Below the pieces are notes generated by a model, which made no database searches, was not told where the DNA came from, and was given only the letters and a program-made list of their open reading frames with translations. The position numbers and the translations under genes were made by a program. Positions 26,601 through 33,280 of a stretch of 64,000 bases of DNA are shown piece after piece; position 1 is the stretch's first letter, and each line of letters opens with the position of its first letter. Origin of the DNA: Bradyrhizobium sp. dw_78 (lineage in GTDB: Bacteria > Pseudomonadota > Alphaproteobacteria > Rhizobiales > Xanthobacteraceae); NCBI RefSeq assembly GCF_018449525.1, contig NZ_JAAVUS010000009.1, forward strand, positions 1 to 64,000. The letters are read 5' to 3'.

Positions 26601-27427
26601 CCCAGAAGGCGGTGGTCGGCGGTCACAAGGTCTATCTGCGCACCGGCGAATATGACGACGGCCGGCTCGGCGAGATCTTCATCGACATGCACAAGGAAGG
26701 CGCCGCGCTGCGCTCCTTCATCAACAACTTCGCCATCGCGGTCTCGCTCGGCCTGCAATATGGCGTGCCGCTGGAGGAATATGTCGACGCCTTCACCTTC
26801 ACCCGCTTCGAGCCCGCGGGGCCCGTGCAGGGCAACGATTCCATCAAATACGCGACCTCGATCCTCGACTATGTGTTCCGCGAACTTGCGGTCAGCTACA
26901 TGTCGCGCTTCGACCTCGCCCATGTCGATCCCAACGAGTCGGGCTTCGACGCGCTCGGCAAGGGCGTCGGCGAAGGCAAGACACCCGACGACGCGCAAGG
27001 CCACCAGGCCACCAAATACCTGTCGAAGGGCCTGACCCGCTCGCGCACGGACAACCTCGTGATCATGCGCAGCGGACCTTCGCCCCTTGCTGGAGAGAAT
27101 GGCGCGCCGAGTGGCGCGCTCGGCGGAAACGTCACCGCCCTCTCCTCCCACGCGCCGGCGGCTCGTTCGGCCGACACCATCGAAGGCGCGGTCGCGCTGA
27201 AGCAGGAATCCCAGCACGACCTGTCGCCGACCGAGAAGCTGGAAGCCCTGCAATGGAGCAAGCCCGGCAGCGCCGCCGCGGCACCCAGCAAGGCCGAACG
27301 CCGCGCCGAGGCGAAGGCCAAAGGCTACGAAGGCGAGATGTGCTCGGAGTGCGGCAACTTCACCTTGGTGCGCAATGGCACATGCATGAAGTGCGATACG
27401 TGTGGCAGTACGACGGGGTGTTCGTGA
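23657..27427 (+). CDS. nrdJ: Vitamin B12-dependent class II ribonucleoside-diphosphate reductase
   Basis: A 1256-residue adenosylcobalamin-dependent ribonucleotide reductase that makes deoxyribonucleotides with or without oxygen. Landmarks are PQWFNTGLHWAYGI, Cys199 in PHACFIQGV, YGSGTGSNFSRLRG, the radical-site NPCSEYMF (Cys476) with TACNLASANL, and VTVVAPTGTIGLVMDCDTTGIEPDFALVKF. The C-terminus is a zinc ribbon with redox cysteines (CSECGN, CMKCDTCGS, ending TGCS). A low-complexity linker (about 1138-1195) precedes it. The size fits the long NrdJ of alphaproteobacteria. No nrdAB or cobalamin gene is in the window. The NrdR-box pair upstream suggests repression by NrdR. Confidence 0.95.
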   Translation: MRIERRNTTQGQSPYAGIDFRLTTSEIRNPDGSVVFRLENVEVPEFWSQVASDVLAQKYFRKAGVAARLKKVEEETVPSWLWRSVPDTDALAAVPENERYVSELSAKQVFDRLAGCWTYWGWKGGYFSTEEDASAFFDELRFMLAKQMVAPNSPQWFNTGLHWAYGIDGPGQGHYYVDWKTGKLTKSKSSYEHPQPHACFIQGVDDDLVNEGGIMDLWVREARLFKYGSGTGSNFSRLRGEGEKLSGGGRSSGLMSFLKIGDRAAGAIKSGGTTRRAAKMVVVDADHPDIETYIDWKVKEEQKVAALVTGSKINQKHLKAVMKACVNCEGSGDDCFDPEKNPALRREIKLARRAMVPDNFIKRVIQFARQGYKDIDFPIYDTDWDSEAYLTVSGQNSNNSVSLKDDFLRAVETDGDWNLIGRTNKKITKTLKARDLWEKIGYAAWASADPGLHFNTTMNDWHTCKASGDIRASNPCSEYMFLDDTACNLASANLITFYNTTTKLFDVESYEHLCRLWTLVLEISVMMAQFPSKAIAELSYEFRTLGLGFANIGGLLMTMGLPYDSKEGRALCGALTAVITGVAYRTSAEMAAELGPFPGYKKNAAHMLRVIRNHRRAAHGESRGYEALAVNPVPLDYASVPQTAIVERAKAAWDAALELGAQHGYRNAQVTVVAPTGTIGLVMDCDTTGIEPDFALVKFKKLAGGGYWKIINRAVPEALRALGYRESDIAEIEAYAVGHGSLSNAPGINASTLKAKGFTDEAIAKVEKALPTAFDIKFAFNKWTFGEDFIRDTLGIGAEAIAAPNFDLLAAIGFTKREIEAANVHICGAMTVEGAPHLKAEHYPVFDCANPCGKIGKRFLSVESHIRMMAASQPFISGAISKTINMPNDATVEDCKSAYLLSWKLALKANALYRDGSKLSQPLNSQLIADDEDDDDAIEALYEKPMAARTTQISEKIVEKLVERIVVMREREKMPDRRKGYTQKAVVGGHKVYLRTGEYDDGRLGEIFIDMHKEGAALRSFINNFAIAVSLGLQYGVPLEEYVDAFTFTRFEPAGPVQGNDSIKYATSILDYVFRELAVSYMSRFDLAHVDPNESGFDALGKGVGEGKTPDDAQGHQATKYLSKGLTRSRTDNLVIMRSGPSPLAGENGAPSGALGGNVTALSSHAPAARSADTIEGAVALKQESQHDLSPTEKLEALQWSKPGSAAAAPSKAERRAEAKAKGYEGEMCSECGNFTLVRNGTCMKCDTCGSTTGCS

Positions 27428-27444
27428 TCTCCAGATGATCGTCG

Positions 27445-27465
27445 TGCCCGGGCTTGGCCCGGGCA
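27445..27465. repeat. Short palindrome after nrdJ
   Basis: TGCCCGGGC and GCCCGGGCA form a perfect 9-bp stem with a 3-base loop, 18 bases past the nrdJ stop. A second weaker stem (27477-27500, around GGGGCGGCC and GGCGACCC) followed by TTTCTGTTT may be the actual nrdJ terminator. Confidence 0.65.
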
Positions 27466-27573
27466 TCCATCAAGCAAAGGGGCGGCCTTTCGGCGACCCT
27501 TTCTGTTTATTCGATCTACAATCACAGGATGAATATCTACCGTCCAGATACCTTAACAGGCATCGTCGAAGCC

Positions 27574-27602
27574 GGCGGATTGCGCCTTCGACTAATCCGC
27601 TC
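27574..27602. repeat. GGCGGATTA...TAATCCGCC-type palindrome, copy 1
   Basis: GCGGATTGCGCC-TTCGA-CTAATCCGC is a degenerate copy of a palindromic unit seen again at 28039-28066 and, split by other sequence, at 28974-29019 and 36160-36216. It lies just upstream of the PhnA-like gene. Confidence 0.65.
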
Positions 27603-27646
27603 TATGGGCTATGGCTCGATGAGCCCGGACGAGTATCAGGTCGATA

Positions 27647-28000
27647 ATGGACAATGCAATGAACTGCCCGAAATGTAATTCCGAGCACACCTATCAGGAT
27701 CGGGGTCTTTGGGTTTGTCCGGAATGCGCCCATGAATGGAACGCCGAGGGCGGCGGAGCGGGCGCGGAGACCTCACCTGAGGCGGGCGTGCGCGATGCGC
27801 ATGGCAATGTGCTTGCGGATGGGGACAGCGTCATCGTGATCAAGGATCTTAAGGTCAAGGGGTCGTCATCGACCGTCAAGGGAGGCACCAAGGTCAGGAA
27901 CATCCGTCTGACGGACGCGACCGACGGACACAACATCGCCTGCAAGATCGATGGCATCGGCGCGATGAATCTGAAATCGGAATTCGTAAAAAAGGCCTAG
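27647..28000 (+). CDS. PhnA/YjdM-family zinc-ribbon protein
   Basis: A 117-residue protein. The N-terminal zinc ribbon has two CxxC pairs (CPKCNSEHTYQDRGLWVCPEC) followed by the PhnA-type beta domain with RDAHGNVLADGDSVIVIKDLKVKGSS and a C-terminal KIDGIGAMNLKSEFVKK. The family was once linked to phosphonate use, but its role is not established; a general function in binding or stress is possible. ATGs at 27647 and 27659 are both in frame. The second begins right before the zinc ribbon, as in E. coli YjdM. Palindromic repeats flank the gene on both sides. Confidence 0.88.
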   Translation: MDNAMNCPKCNSEHTYQDRGLWVCPECAHEWNAEGGGAGAETSPEAGVRDAHGNVLADGDSVIVIKDLKVKGSSSTVKGGTKVRNIRLTDATDGHNIACKIDGIGAMNLKSEFVKKA

Positions 28001-28038
28001 ACCAATATAAATTGCTATCGAGCTTTGCTCGCCAAGGT

Positions 28039-28066
28039 GGCGGATTACGCCTTTGGCTAATCCGCC
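28039..28066. repeat. GGCGGATTA...TAATCCGCC-type palindrome, copy 2
   Basis: A nearly perfect unit, GGCGGATTACGCC-TTTGG-CTAATCCGCC, ends 17 bases before the start of the transglycosylase gene. Its arms pair over about 9-10 bases. The flanking text (ATCGAGCTTTGCTCGCC) also recurs near other copies. Confidence 0.75.
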
Positions 28067-28083
28067 CTACCCGCTCCCCCCGC

Positions 28084-28878
28084 ATGCCAAGAAAAAGCAA
28101 ACCCTTCCTCCATCGCCTTCGCCGCTGGCGGCGGAGCGCACGGTGGGCGCGAAGCAAGCTTGCGAAAACGACGCGGGCGGCCCGGATCGCAGGCGTGGTG
28201 GCGATCCTGCTTGCGGCCGTTGCGTTGACGAACCTCGTCTATCATGTGATCCACAAGCCGACCGAGCTGTTCTTCTTCGTCGGCCATCGGCTCGACAAGG
28301 AACCGGCCGAGACGTGGCGGCAATACGGGCCGCTGTTCCGGGCCTATTCGACCCCTACGATCGCGCCGGAATTGCTGGCGGCACTGGCACAGGTCGAGAG
28401 CTCGGGCAATCCGGTGGATCGCACCTACTGGCGCTGGCGATGGAGCCTCAATCCGTTCGCGATCTACCAGCCCGCCTCCAGCGCCGTCGGCCTGTTCCAG
28501 ATGACCGATGGCGCCTACGCCGAGGCCGCGCGGTTCTGTATCCGGGACAACACGGTCACGGATGCCGGCTGCGGGTTCAGCCCCTACATCCGCGCATTCC
28601 CGAGCCACGCCATCGAGCTGGCCTCCGTGTATCTGGACCGCCATGTCGCTGACGTTCTCGACCGCACTGATAACGTCAAGGCAAGCCCGCTGCAGAAGCA
28701 GGATCTTGCGGCCCTTATCCATCTCTGCGGCGCGGGCCCCGCCACCGCCTACGCCCGCCGTCACTTTCAGATGTTGGCCGGCGAGCGCTGCGGCGATCAC
28801 CTCGTTGCAGCCTATCTCTCCGGGGTCAACGCGATGAAGCGTCAGTTCCTGCGCCTTGCGGCCGATGGCGGCGATTAG
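28084..28878 (+). CDS. Membrane-anchored lytic transglycosylase (SLT domain)
   Basis: A 264-residue protein with a very basic N-terminus (about 1-33), one transmembrane helix (about 34-56) and a periplasmic goose-lysozyme-like SLT domain. The catalytic glutamate is Glu105 in LAQVESSGNP, and the second motif is SAVGLFQMTDGAYAEA. It should cleave peptidoglycan between MurNAc and GlcNAc. The ATG at 28084 was chosen because upstream in-frame codons fall inside the palindromic repeat. The C-terminal part (SGVNAMKRQFLRLAA) fits the family. Confidence 0.87.
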   Translation: MPRKSKPFLHRLRRWRRSARWARSKLAKTTRAARIAGVVAILLAAVALTNLVYHVIHKPTELFFFVGHRLDKEPAETWRQYGPLFRAYSTPTIAPELLAALAQVESSGNPVDRTYWRWRWSLNPFAIYQPASSAVGLFQMTDGAYAEAARFCIRDNTVTDAGCGFSPYIRAFPSHAIELASVYLDRHVADVLDRTDNVKASPLQKQDLAALIHLCGAGPATAYARRHFQMLAGERCGDHLVAAYLSGVNAMKRQFLRLAADGGD

Positions 28879-28890
28879 CTCATAAGATGG

Positions 28891-28929
28891 ATGAGCGGAG
28901 CCTAATCCGCCGTCGCGGCTCCGCTCATC
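28891..28929. repeat. Perfect 12-bp inverted repeat after the transglycosylase gene
   Basis: ATGAGCGGAGCC (28891-28902) and GGCTCCGCTCAT (28918-28929) form a perfect 12-bp stem enclosing a TAATCCGCC fragment. There is no T-run after it. A similar GTGGAGCGGATTA...GCTCCAC structure occurs at 36072-36114. Confidence 0.75.
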
Positions 28930-28973
28930 TGCTCAACAGGAACTACGATCGAGCTTTCGTCGCCGCGGCGGAT

Positions 28974-29032
28974 CACGCCGGAACCTATCATCGGGCCGCG
29001 TTTCGCGCGGACCCGTCGAACTAATCCGTCCT
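28974..29032. repeat. Composite palindrome, copy 3
   Basis: The outer arms GCGGATCACGCC and CTAATCCG are separated by the inner unit CATCGGGCCGCGTTTCGCGCGGACCCG, the same unit that occurs alone at 17505-17540. This shows one short element inserted within another or joint mobilisation. Confidence 0.65.
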
Positions 29033-29050
29033 CCTACGCGCCACGCTTGT

Positions 29051-30580
29051 TTAGTGGCATGAAAAACTTCGGGCCGACTTTGTATCGCCTTCACCATTGT
29101 AGTGGGCCGCCGTTGGATAAGGGCAAAGCGGTCGCGATAAATCCGAATTTGCCTTGGTAGCGAGAACATTGTCGGGGGCCTTGCCCTGATCGACCCATGT
29201 ATCTATCGCCGAAAGCATATCGAATTGATCCGGGCCGGGACCGCCGCGGCAATGATAGACGCCCGGCGCCAGGAACAATCGCATCTTGTCGTCGAGATCG
29301 GACTCGGAAATTTCGAGGGCTTGGGACGTAGCCTTTCTCGCGGCCTGGAAATACTCGATCGTGCCGAGCGGACTCGGTCCCGGATCCTGAAGGCCGTGCC
29401 ACATGATCCATTTGCCTCCCCGCTTGATAAAGCTAGAGGCATCCGGATTGTTATCTTGAAACGCCTTTGCGACCGGGCTTGCGTTCAGCTCGCTCATGAT
29501 CTGATCCGCAGTAGCGGTCTTCCAGGGATGATCCGCGTCTCCGTAGAGGAACGTCATCAAATACCGGATGCTCAGCGAGTAATTCTGGCCGAGAGGATTA
29601 TCGGCTGTCCCACCGATCGAACGCGGCCCCCATGCAAGTTCGCTACCGCGCATAAGCGGCCAGGCGGCGATCGCGCCAGCCGATGATCTGGTGCCGTCAT
29701 AACTCTGCCTGACCGCGACGACCTGCTTTGCAGTCAGACAAGCCGGCCCTTCTTCGCCCGGACGACAGGCAAGTGCGGCAGGATCCCATTTACAACTCAA
29801 GGGGTCGGAAATGATCCCGTCACGAACCCCATCTGCCGCGTCACACGCCTCATTCACGGCGTTATGGATCAGATCCAGCTGCTGGTAGGTAACGAGGCTC
29901 TCGGGATCCTTGCGGAGCGCCTGCAATCGAAACAAGCCGCTGGTCTGAACTCTGAGGTCGTAAACCGGCGCGCCGGATATCACGCCATCATAATCTTCCG
30001 GATAGCGCTGGACTTCACTGAAGCCCTGCCGTCCTCCGGTGGAGCAGCCTTCGAAATAGGCCCTGGCCTGTTGCCGTCCGTAATATTTCGCGACCAGCGC
30101 CTTTCCGGTCGTCGTCATCAGATGGATCGAGCGATACCCGAAATCGTCCAGTTCAACCGGATTTACATGCCCCGGCCTGTCGATCATGAACGAGCCGTCG
30201 GTGATGCTGCTGCTCGGATGACCAGTATCGGTGCCAGCTACGGCATAGCCCTTCGACAATCCGTGCGCCGCGCCTGCAAGGGTGACGTTCCCGGAAAATC
30301 CTCCGCCACCGACGCCGAGGAATTTCCCATTCCATTCCTCAGGCAATCTGAAAACGACACCGATGTTCGATCCGGCGACGGGCTTGATTTCGGCGGCGAC
30401 TTCGCAGAATGGGGGAAGCTGTTGCGTCGGATCCGCGGAAACCATCTTGGCGGAAATGACCGTCAGATCCGGCACGGAATTCTGGTTTTTCAAAGCCACG
30501 CAGGCCGCTTCGCCGGCAACGGCATATCCCGAAGCCGATGTGAGCATCAGCGACACCAGAGTGAGTAAACGAACTCGCAT
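29051..30580 (-). CDS. Tannase/feruloyl esterase family hydrolase
   Basis: A 509-residue secreted esterase. The signal peptide (MRVRLLTLVSLMLTSASGYAVA) starts at the ATG at 30580, which has an AAGGGAA site; longer in-frame starts lack one. The nucleophile is Ser180 in the family motif GCSTGGRQG, with Cys179 placed to form the typical disulfide with the cysteine next to the catalytic histidine in YHCRGGPGPDQFD; WHGLQDPGPSP supplies the aspartate. Tannase-family enzymes split galloyl or feruloyl esters of plant phenolics. A role in using plant polyphenols is likely; the exact substrate is unknown. It is a single gene between repeats and the ArsR/SDR pair. Confidence 0.88.
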   Translation of the reverse strand: MRVRLLTLVSLMLTSASGYAVAGEAACVALKNQNSVPDLTVISAKMVSADPTQQLPPFCEVAAEIKPVAGSNIGVVFRLPEEWNGKFLGVGGGGFSGNVTLAGAAHGLSKGYAVAGTDTGHPSSSITDGSFMIDRPGHVNPVELDDFGYRSIHLMTTTGKALVAKYYGRQQARAYFEGCSTGGRQGFSEVQRYPEDYDGVISGAPVYDLRVQTSGLFRLQALRKDPESLVTYQQLDLIHNAVNEACDAADGVRDGIISDPLSCKWDPAALACRPGEEGPACLTAKQVVAVRQSYDGTRSSAGAIAAWPLMRGSELAWGPRSIGGTADNPLGQNYSLSIRYLMTFLYGDADHPWKTATADQIMSELNASPVAKAFQDNNPDASSFIKRGGKWIMWHGLQDPGPSPLGTIEYFQAARKATSQALEISESDLDDKMRLFLAPGVYHCRGGPGPDQFDMLSAIDTWVDQGKAPDNVLATKANSDLSRPLCPYPTAAHYNGEGDTKSARSFSCH

Positions 30581-30658
30581 AAATTCCCTTCCCAAAATCG
30601 ATCGGTCTGTGCCGATCTGAAGTTCGAACAAACTCTCATCGCACCTAAAATATTTCAA

Positions 30659-30908
30659 GCGATAAACGCACCGCGATGCGTGCGATCAGATTCTTTTTTC
30701 TGGTGCAATTGGCAGATTGTACCAGCAAGCGTAGTTCGGTTAAGCGCAGCGATATTCGGGATGATTTTCAACCGAATTTTGCTCCGCTCATGCGGCGACA
30801 TCTATCGCAGCACGTAGAGTGGCGGACCGGAGCGATATCCACCCATTGCAATCCTCCAGCGGTGGGATTCGCAGAAGGCCCAAACTCACCCGACGACCTT
30901 GAATGACT
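30659..30908. other. Gene-free gap with degraded short repeats
   Basis: No reading frame here looks real. The stretch contains the promoter of the minus-strand tannase gene and fragments such as GCGGACCGGAGCGATATCCACCC that resemble worn intergenic repeats. No terminator with a T-run is visible. Confidence 0.4.
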
Positions 30909-31220
30909 TCAGTCCGGATAGCTCAGGATCGTTTTCAACAATCTGGGAAAGCGCGCATTGATGTCAGCGGTTCGGACGACATTGCGGTGCTCGACGCCTT
31001 TTTTTGAGGTCTGGATCAAGCCGGATTCGCGCAAAATCCGAAAATGGTTCGACAGGGTCGATTTGGCCATCTTCGGGCACGGCGCTGCTTCCGTGCAGGA
31101 CATGCAATCGTTCTGCTCCATCAGGCTTTTGACGATGCGCAGCCGCATCGGGTCCGCGAGCGCTGCAAGCACTCCGGCCAACGTGATGTCCTCTCGCGAC
31201 GGGTGAACGAATTGAGCCAT
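30909..31220 (-). CDS. ArsR/SmtB-type winged-helix repressor with a cysteine cluster
   Basis: A 103-residue regulator. The core LAALADPMRLRIVKSLME, the recognition helix region AKSTLSNHFRILRESGLI and the wing KKGVEHRNVV match the ArsR family. Cys39, Cys42 and Cys48 (DCMSCTEAAPCPK) sit just before the recognition helix, a position used by metal- or thiol-sensing ArsR proteins. The ATG at 31220 is preferred over a TTG two codons upstream. It is divergent from an SDR gene, with an 8+7+8 inverted repeat between them that is a likely operator for both. Confidence 0.87.
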   Translation of the reverse strand: MAQFVHPSREDITLAGVLAALADPMRLRIVKSLMEQNDCMSCTEAAPCPKMAKSTLSNHFRILRESGLIQTSKKGVEHRNVVRTADINARFPRLLKTILSYPD

Positions 31221-31254
31221 GCCCAAAGATATAGCACGACCTTGAACTCATTCA

Positions 31255-31277
31255 ATAGTTCATTATTACTGAACTAT
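31255..31277. promoter_or_regulatory. Probable operator of the ArsR-type regulator
   Basis: ATAGTTCA (31255-31262) and TGAACTAT (31270-31277) are perfect inverted arms with a 7-base AT-rich spacer. The site is centred between the divergent ArsR-type (start 31220) and SDR (start 31317) genes, 40 bases before the SDR start, so binding would block both promoters. Confidence 0.75.
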
Positions 31278-31316
31278 CGAACAATCGACGCCTCGGCGCG
31301 ATCATGGAGATCAGGA

Positions 31317-32069
31317 ATGACCAGAAGACTTGAAGGCAGAGTGGCGCTCGTAACCGGGGCATCAAAGGGCATCGGCGCCGAAATCGCGGCCCGCCTTGCC
31401 GCAGAGGGCGCTGCGGTTGCCGTCAATTACAGCGCCAGCAAGCAGGCCGCCGACCGCGTGGTGGCTGGCATCACAGGCAAGGGCGGCAAAGCCATCGCCG
31501 TCCATGGCAATCTGAGCGACGCCAAGGCTGTGAAAAGTGTGGTGGCCGAGACCGTCAAGGCGCTTGGCGCGATCGACATCCTCGTCAACAATGCGGGTAT
31601 CTACGAATTCGCACCGCTGGATGGCATCACGGCCGAACACTTCCACAAGCATTTCGATCTCAACGTGCTTGGGCTTCTGCTGGTTTCGCAGGAAGCCGTG
31701 CGTCATTTCAATCCCGCGGGCGGAAGCATCATCAATATCAGCTCGGGGGTGTCGACGATTGCACCGCCAAACGCCGCCGTCTACACGGCGACAAAGGCCT
31801 CGGTGGACGCCATCTCCTCCGTACTGTCCAAGGAATTGGCGCCTCGCAAGATCCGAGTCAACACCGTCAATCCCGGCATGATCGCCACCGAGGGCGTTGT
31901 CTCCGCCGGTCTCGCCGAGGGCGACATGCGCAAGTGGATCGAATCCGTCACGCCGCTCGGGCGGATCGGCACCGTCGAGGAGATCGCAGCGGCGGTCGCC
32001 TTCTTCGCGTCAAACGATGCCTCCTATGTCACCGGCGAAACGCTTCACGTCACCGGCGGTCTTCACTAA
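31317..32069 (+). CDS. SDR-family oxidoreductase
   Basis: A 250-residue classical short-chain dehydrogenase/reductase. The cofactor motif TGASKGIG is at about 14-21, NNAG at about 90, catalytic Ser in INISSG and the YTATK pair (Tyr and Lys) follow, and PG lies after the active site. Residues after beta-2 (NYSAS) suggest NADP(H). It most resembles FabG-like 3-oxoacyl reductases or SDR glucose dehydrogenases; the substrate is unknown. The frame is open far upstream, but the ATG at 31317 with AGGA fits the family start. It is divergent from, and likely controlled by, the ArsR-type regulator. Confidence 0.9.
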   Translation: MTRRLEGRVALVTGASKGIGAEIAARLAAEGAAVAVNYSASKQAADRVVAGITGKGGKAIAVHGNLSDAKAVKSVVAETVKALGAIDILVNNAGIYEFAPLDGITAEHFHKHFDLNVLGLLLVSQEAVRHFNPAGGSIINISSGVSTIAPPNAAVYTATKASVDAISSVLSKELAPRKIRVNTVNPGMIATEGVVSAGLAEGDMRKWIESVTPLGRIGTVEEIAAAVAFFASNDASYVTGETLHVTGGLH

Positions 32070-32087
32070 CAGCGAATGCGCCAAGGA

Positions 32088-32119
32088 CCGAAGAGCCAGC
32101 CGTTGCGACGGCTCTTCGG
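32088..32119. terminator. Strong hairpin after the SDR gene
   Basis: CCGAAGAGCC (32088-32097) and GGCTCTTCGG (32110-32119) form a perfect 10-bp stem 18 bases past the stop. No T-run follows, so it may end or stabilise the transcript without being a classic terminator. Confidence 0.55.
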
Positions 32120-32131
32120 CCCTCGACAGGC

Positions 32132-32165
32132 GTAGCCCGGATCTCGCTCCACTCATCCGGGCTAC
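32132..32165. repeat. GTAGCCCGGAT palindrome
   Basis: GTAGCCCGGAT (32132-32142) and ATCCGGGCTAC (32155-32165) are perfect 11-bp arms around CTCGCTCCACTC. It is an intergenic palindrome of the dispersed-repeat style, unrelated in sequence to the TAATCCGCC family. Confidence 0.65.
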
Positions 32166-32264
32166 CTTGTTCCGCAAAGCGGCCATTTTCTGCTATTGAA
32201 CTTCCAGCGCCGCTCTCCAGCTTCCACAGGGCTGGCATGCAGAGCCCATGGAAGGGAGCCATCC

Positions 32265-33215
32265 GTGAACGGATTACGTCTGATCGCCGATATCGGCGGC
32301 ACCAATGCCCGGTTCGCGCTGGCCCAGAACGGCCGCTATTCGCGCCTGAGCACCGTGGAAGATGGGCGATACGACACGCTCCACGATGCCATCGTGGATT
32401 ACCTGGCCGTGCTTCCAGCCGAAGAGCGTTCCGGGCTTTCGGCCGCGATCGCGATTGCGGCTCCCGTCAGCGGCGACCAGATCACGATGACGAACAAGAC
32501 CTGGTCGTTTTCCGTCGAGGAACTGAAGCGGAGCCTGAACCTGGCGTCGCTGAAGGTCGTGAACGATTTCGCGGCGACCGCCCAGGCCATTCCCCATCTC
32601 GCCGAAAGCGAAAGATATGTGGTTGGGATGCCCACCAGCGGCACTGGAAACATCGGTGTCGTCGGTCCCGGAACGGGTCTGGGGATGAGTTCCCTGATCC
32701 CGCACGGCGCCGATTGGGTGCTGGTGGCCGGCGAAGGCGGCCACACCACCCTAGCAGCCTCGACGGAAGAGGAATTCGCGATCGTGCGAATCCTGCGCAA
32801 ACGCTGGACCCATGTTTCCGCCGAACGTGTCCTGAGCGGCGCCGGGCTGGTCAATCTTTACGAGGCGCTTTGCGCAATCCAGGGCATCGAGGCACTGATG
32901 CTCACCCCTGCCGACGTGACCCGGCACGCGCTTCACGGTTCCGACAATAACTGCATCAAGGCCTTTGACTATTTCTGCGGATTTCTGGGAAGCGTCGCCG
33001 GCGACCTCGCTTTGACCATCGGCGCCTTCGGCGGCGTTTACATCGCCGGCGGAATCCTGCTGCGCTTCAAGGAAGCCTTCGCGGCATCCTCTTTCCGGCA
33101 ACGGTTCGAGAGCAAGGGCCGGTTCTCAACGATGCTGGAACAGATTCCGACCTATCTGATCCTGGATGACTCACCGGCCCTGACGGGACTGGCAAACTTG
33201 CCGCTCGATATCTGA
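32265..33215 (+). CDS. glk: Glucokinase
   Basis: A 316-residue hexokinase-fold enzyme of the bacterial Glk family, which phosphorylates glucose with ATP. Motifs are LIADIGGTNARFAL (phosphate 1), VVNDFAATA with the catalytic aspartate, GPGTGLGMSSLI (phosphate 2), GEGGHTT, RVLSGAGLVNLY and GGVYIAGGI (adenosine). The start is GTG at 32265, with GGGAG 8 bases before it; this begins the protein directly before the first motif. It stands alone, downstream of repeats, and is convergent with the UbiD gene. Confidence 0.94.
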   Translation: MNGLRLIADIGGTNARFALAQNGRYSRLSTVEDGRYDTLHDAIVDYLAVLPAEERSGLSAAIAIAAPVSGDQITMTNKTWSFSVEELKRSLNLASLKVVNDFAATAQAIPHLAESERYVVGMPTSGTGNIGVVGPGTGLGMSSLIPHGADWVLVAGEGGHTTLAASTEEEFAIVRILRKRWTHVSAERVLSGAGLVNLYEALCAIQGIEALMLTPADVTRHALHGSDNNCIKAFDYFCGFLGSVAGDLALTIGAFGGVYIAGGILLRFKEAFAASSFRQRFESKGRFSTMLEQIPTYLILDDSPALTGLANLPLDI

Positions 33216-33216
33216 A

Positions 33217-33280
33217 GCGTTTTTGACCGAAGCAGATACCGGTTGGTATGAAGAAAACGCGTCAAGAAAGAATCTAAAGC
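33217..33280. repeat. Dispersed hairpin repeat, copy 2, at the glk/ubiD convergent junction
   Basis: GCGTTTTT (33217-33224) pairs with GAAAACGC (33253-33260), and the intervening CCGGTT...TGAAGAAAACGCGTCAA text matches copy 1 at 3578. It fills the whole gap between glk and the UbiD gene, and its tail (AATCTAAAG) contains the stop codon of the minus-strand UbiD gene. Confidence 0.75.
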
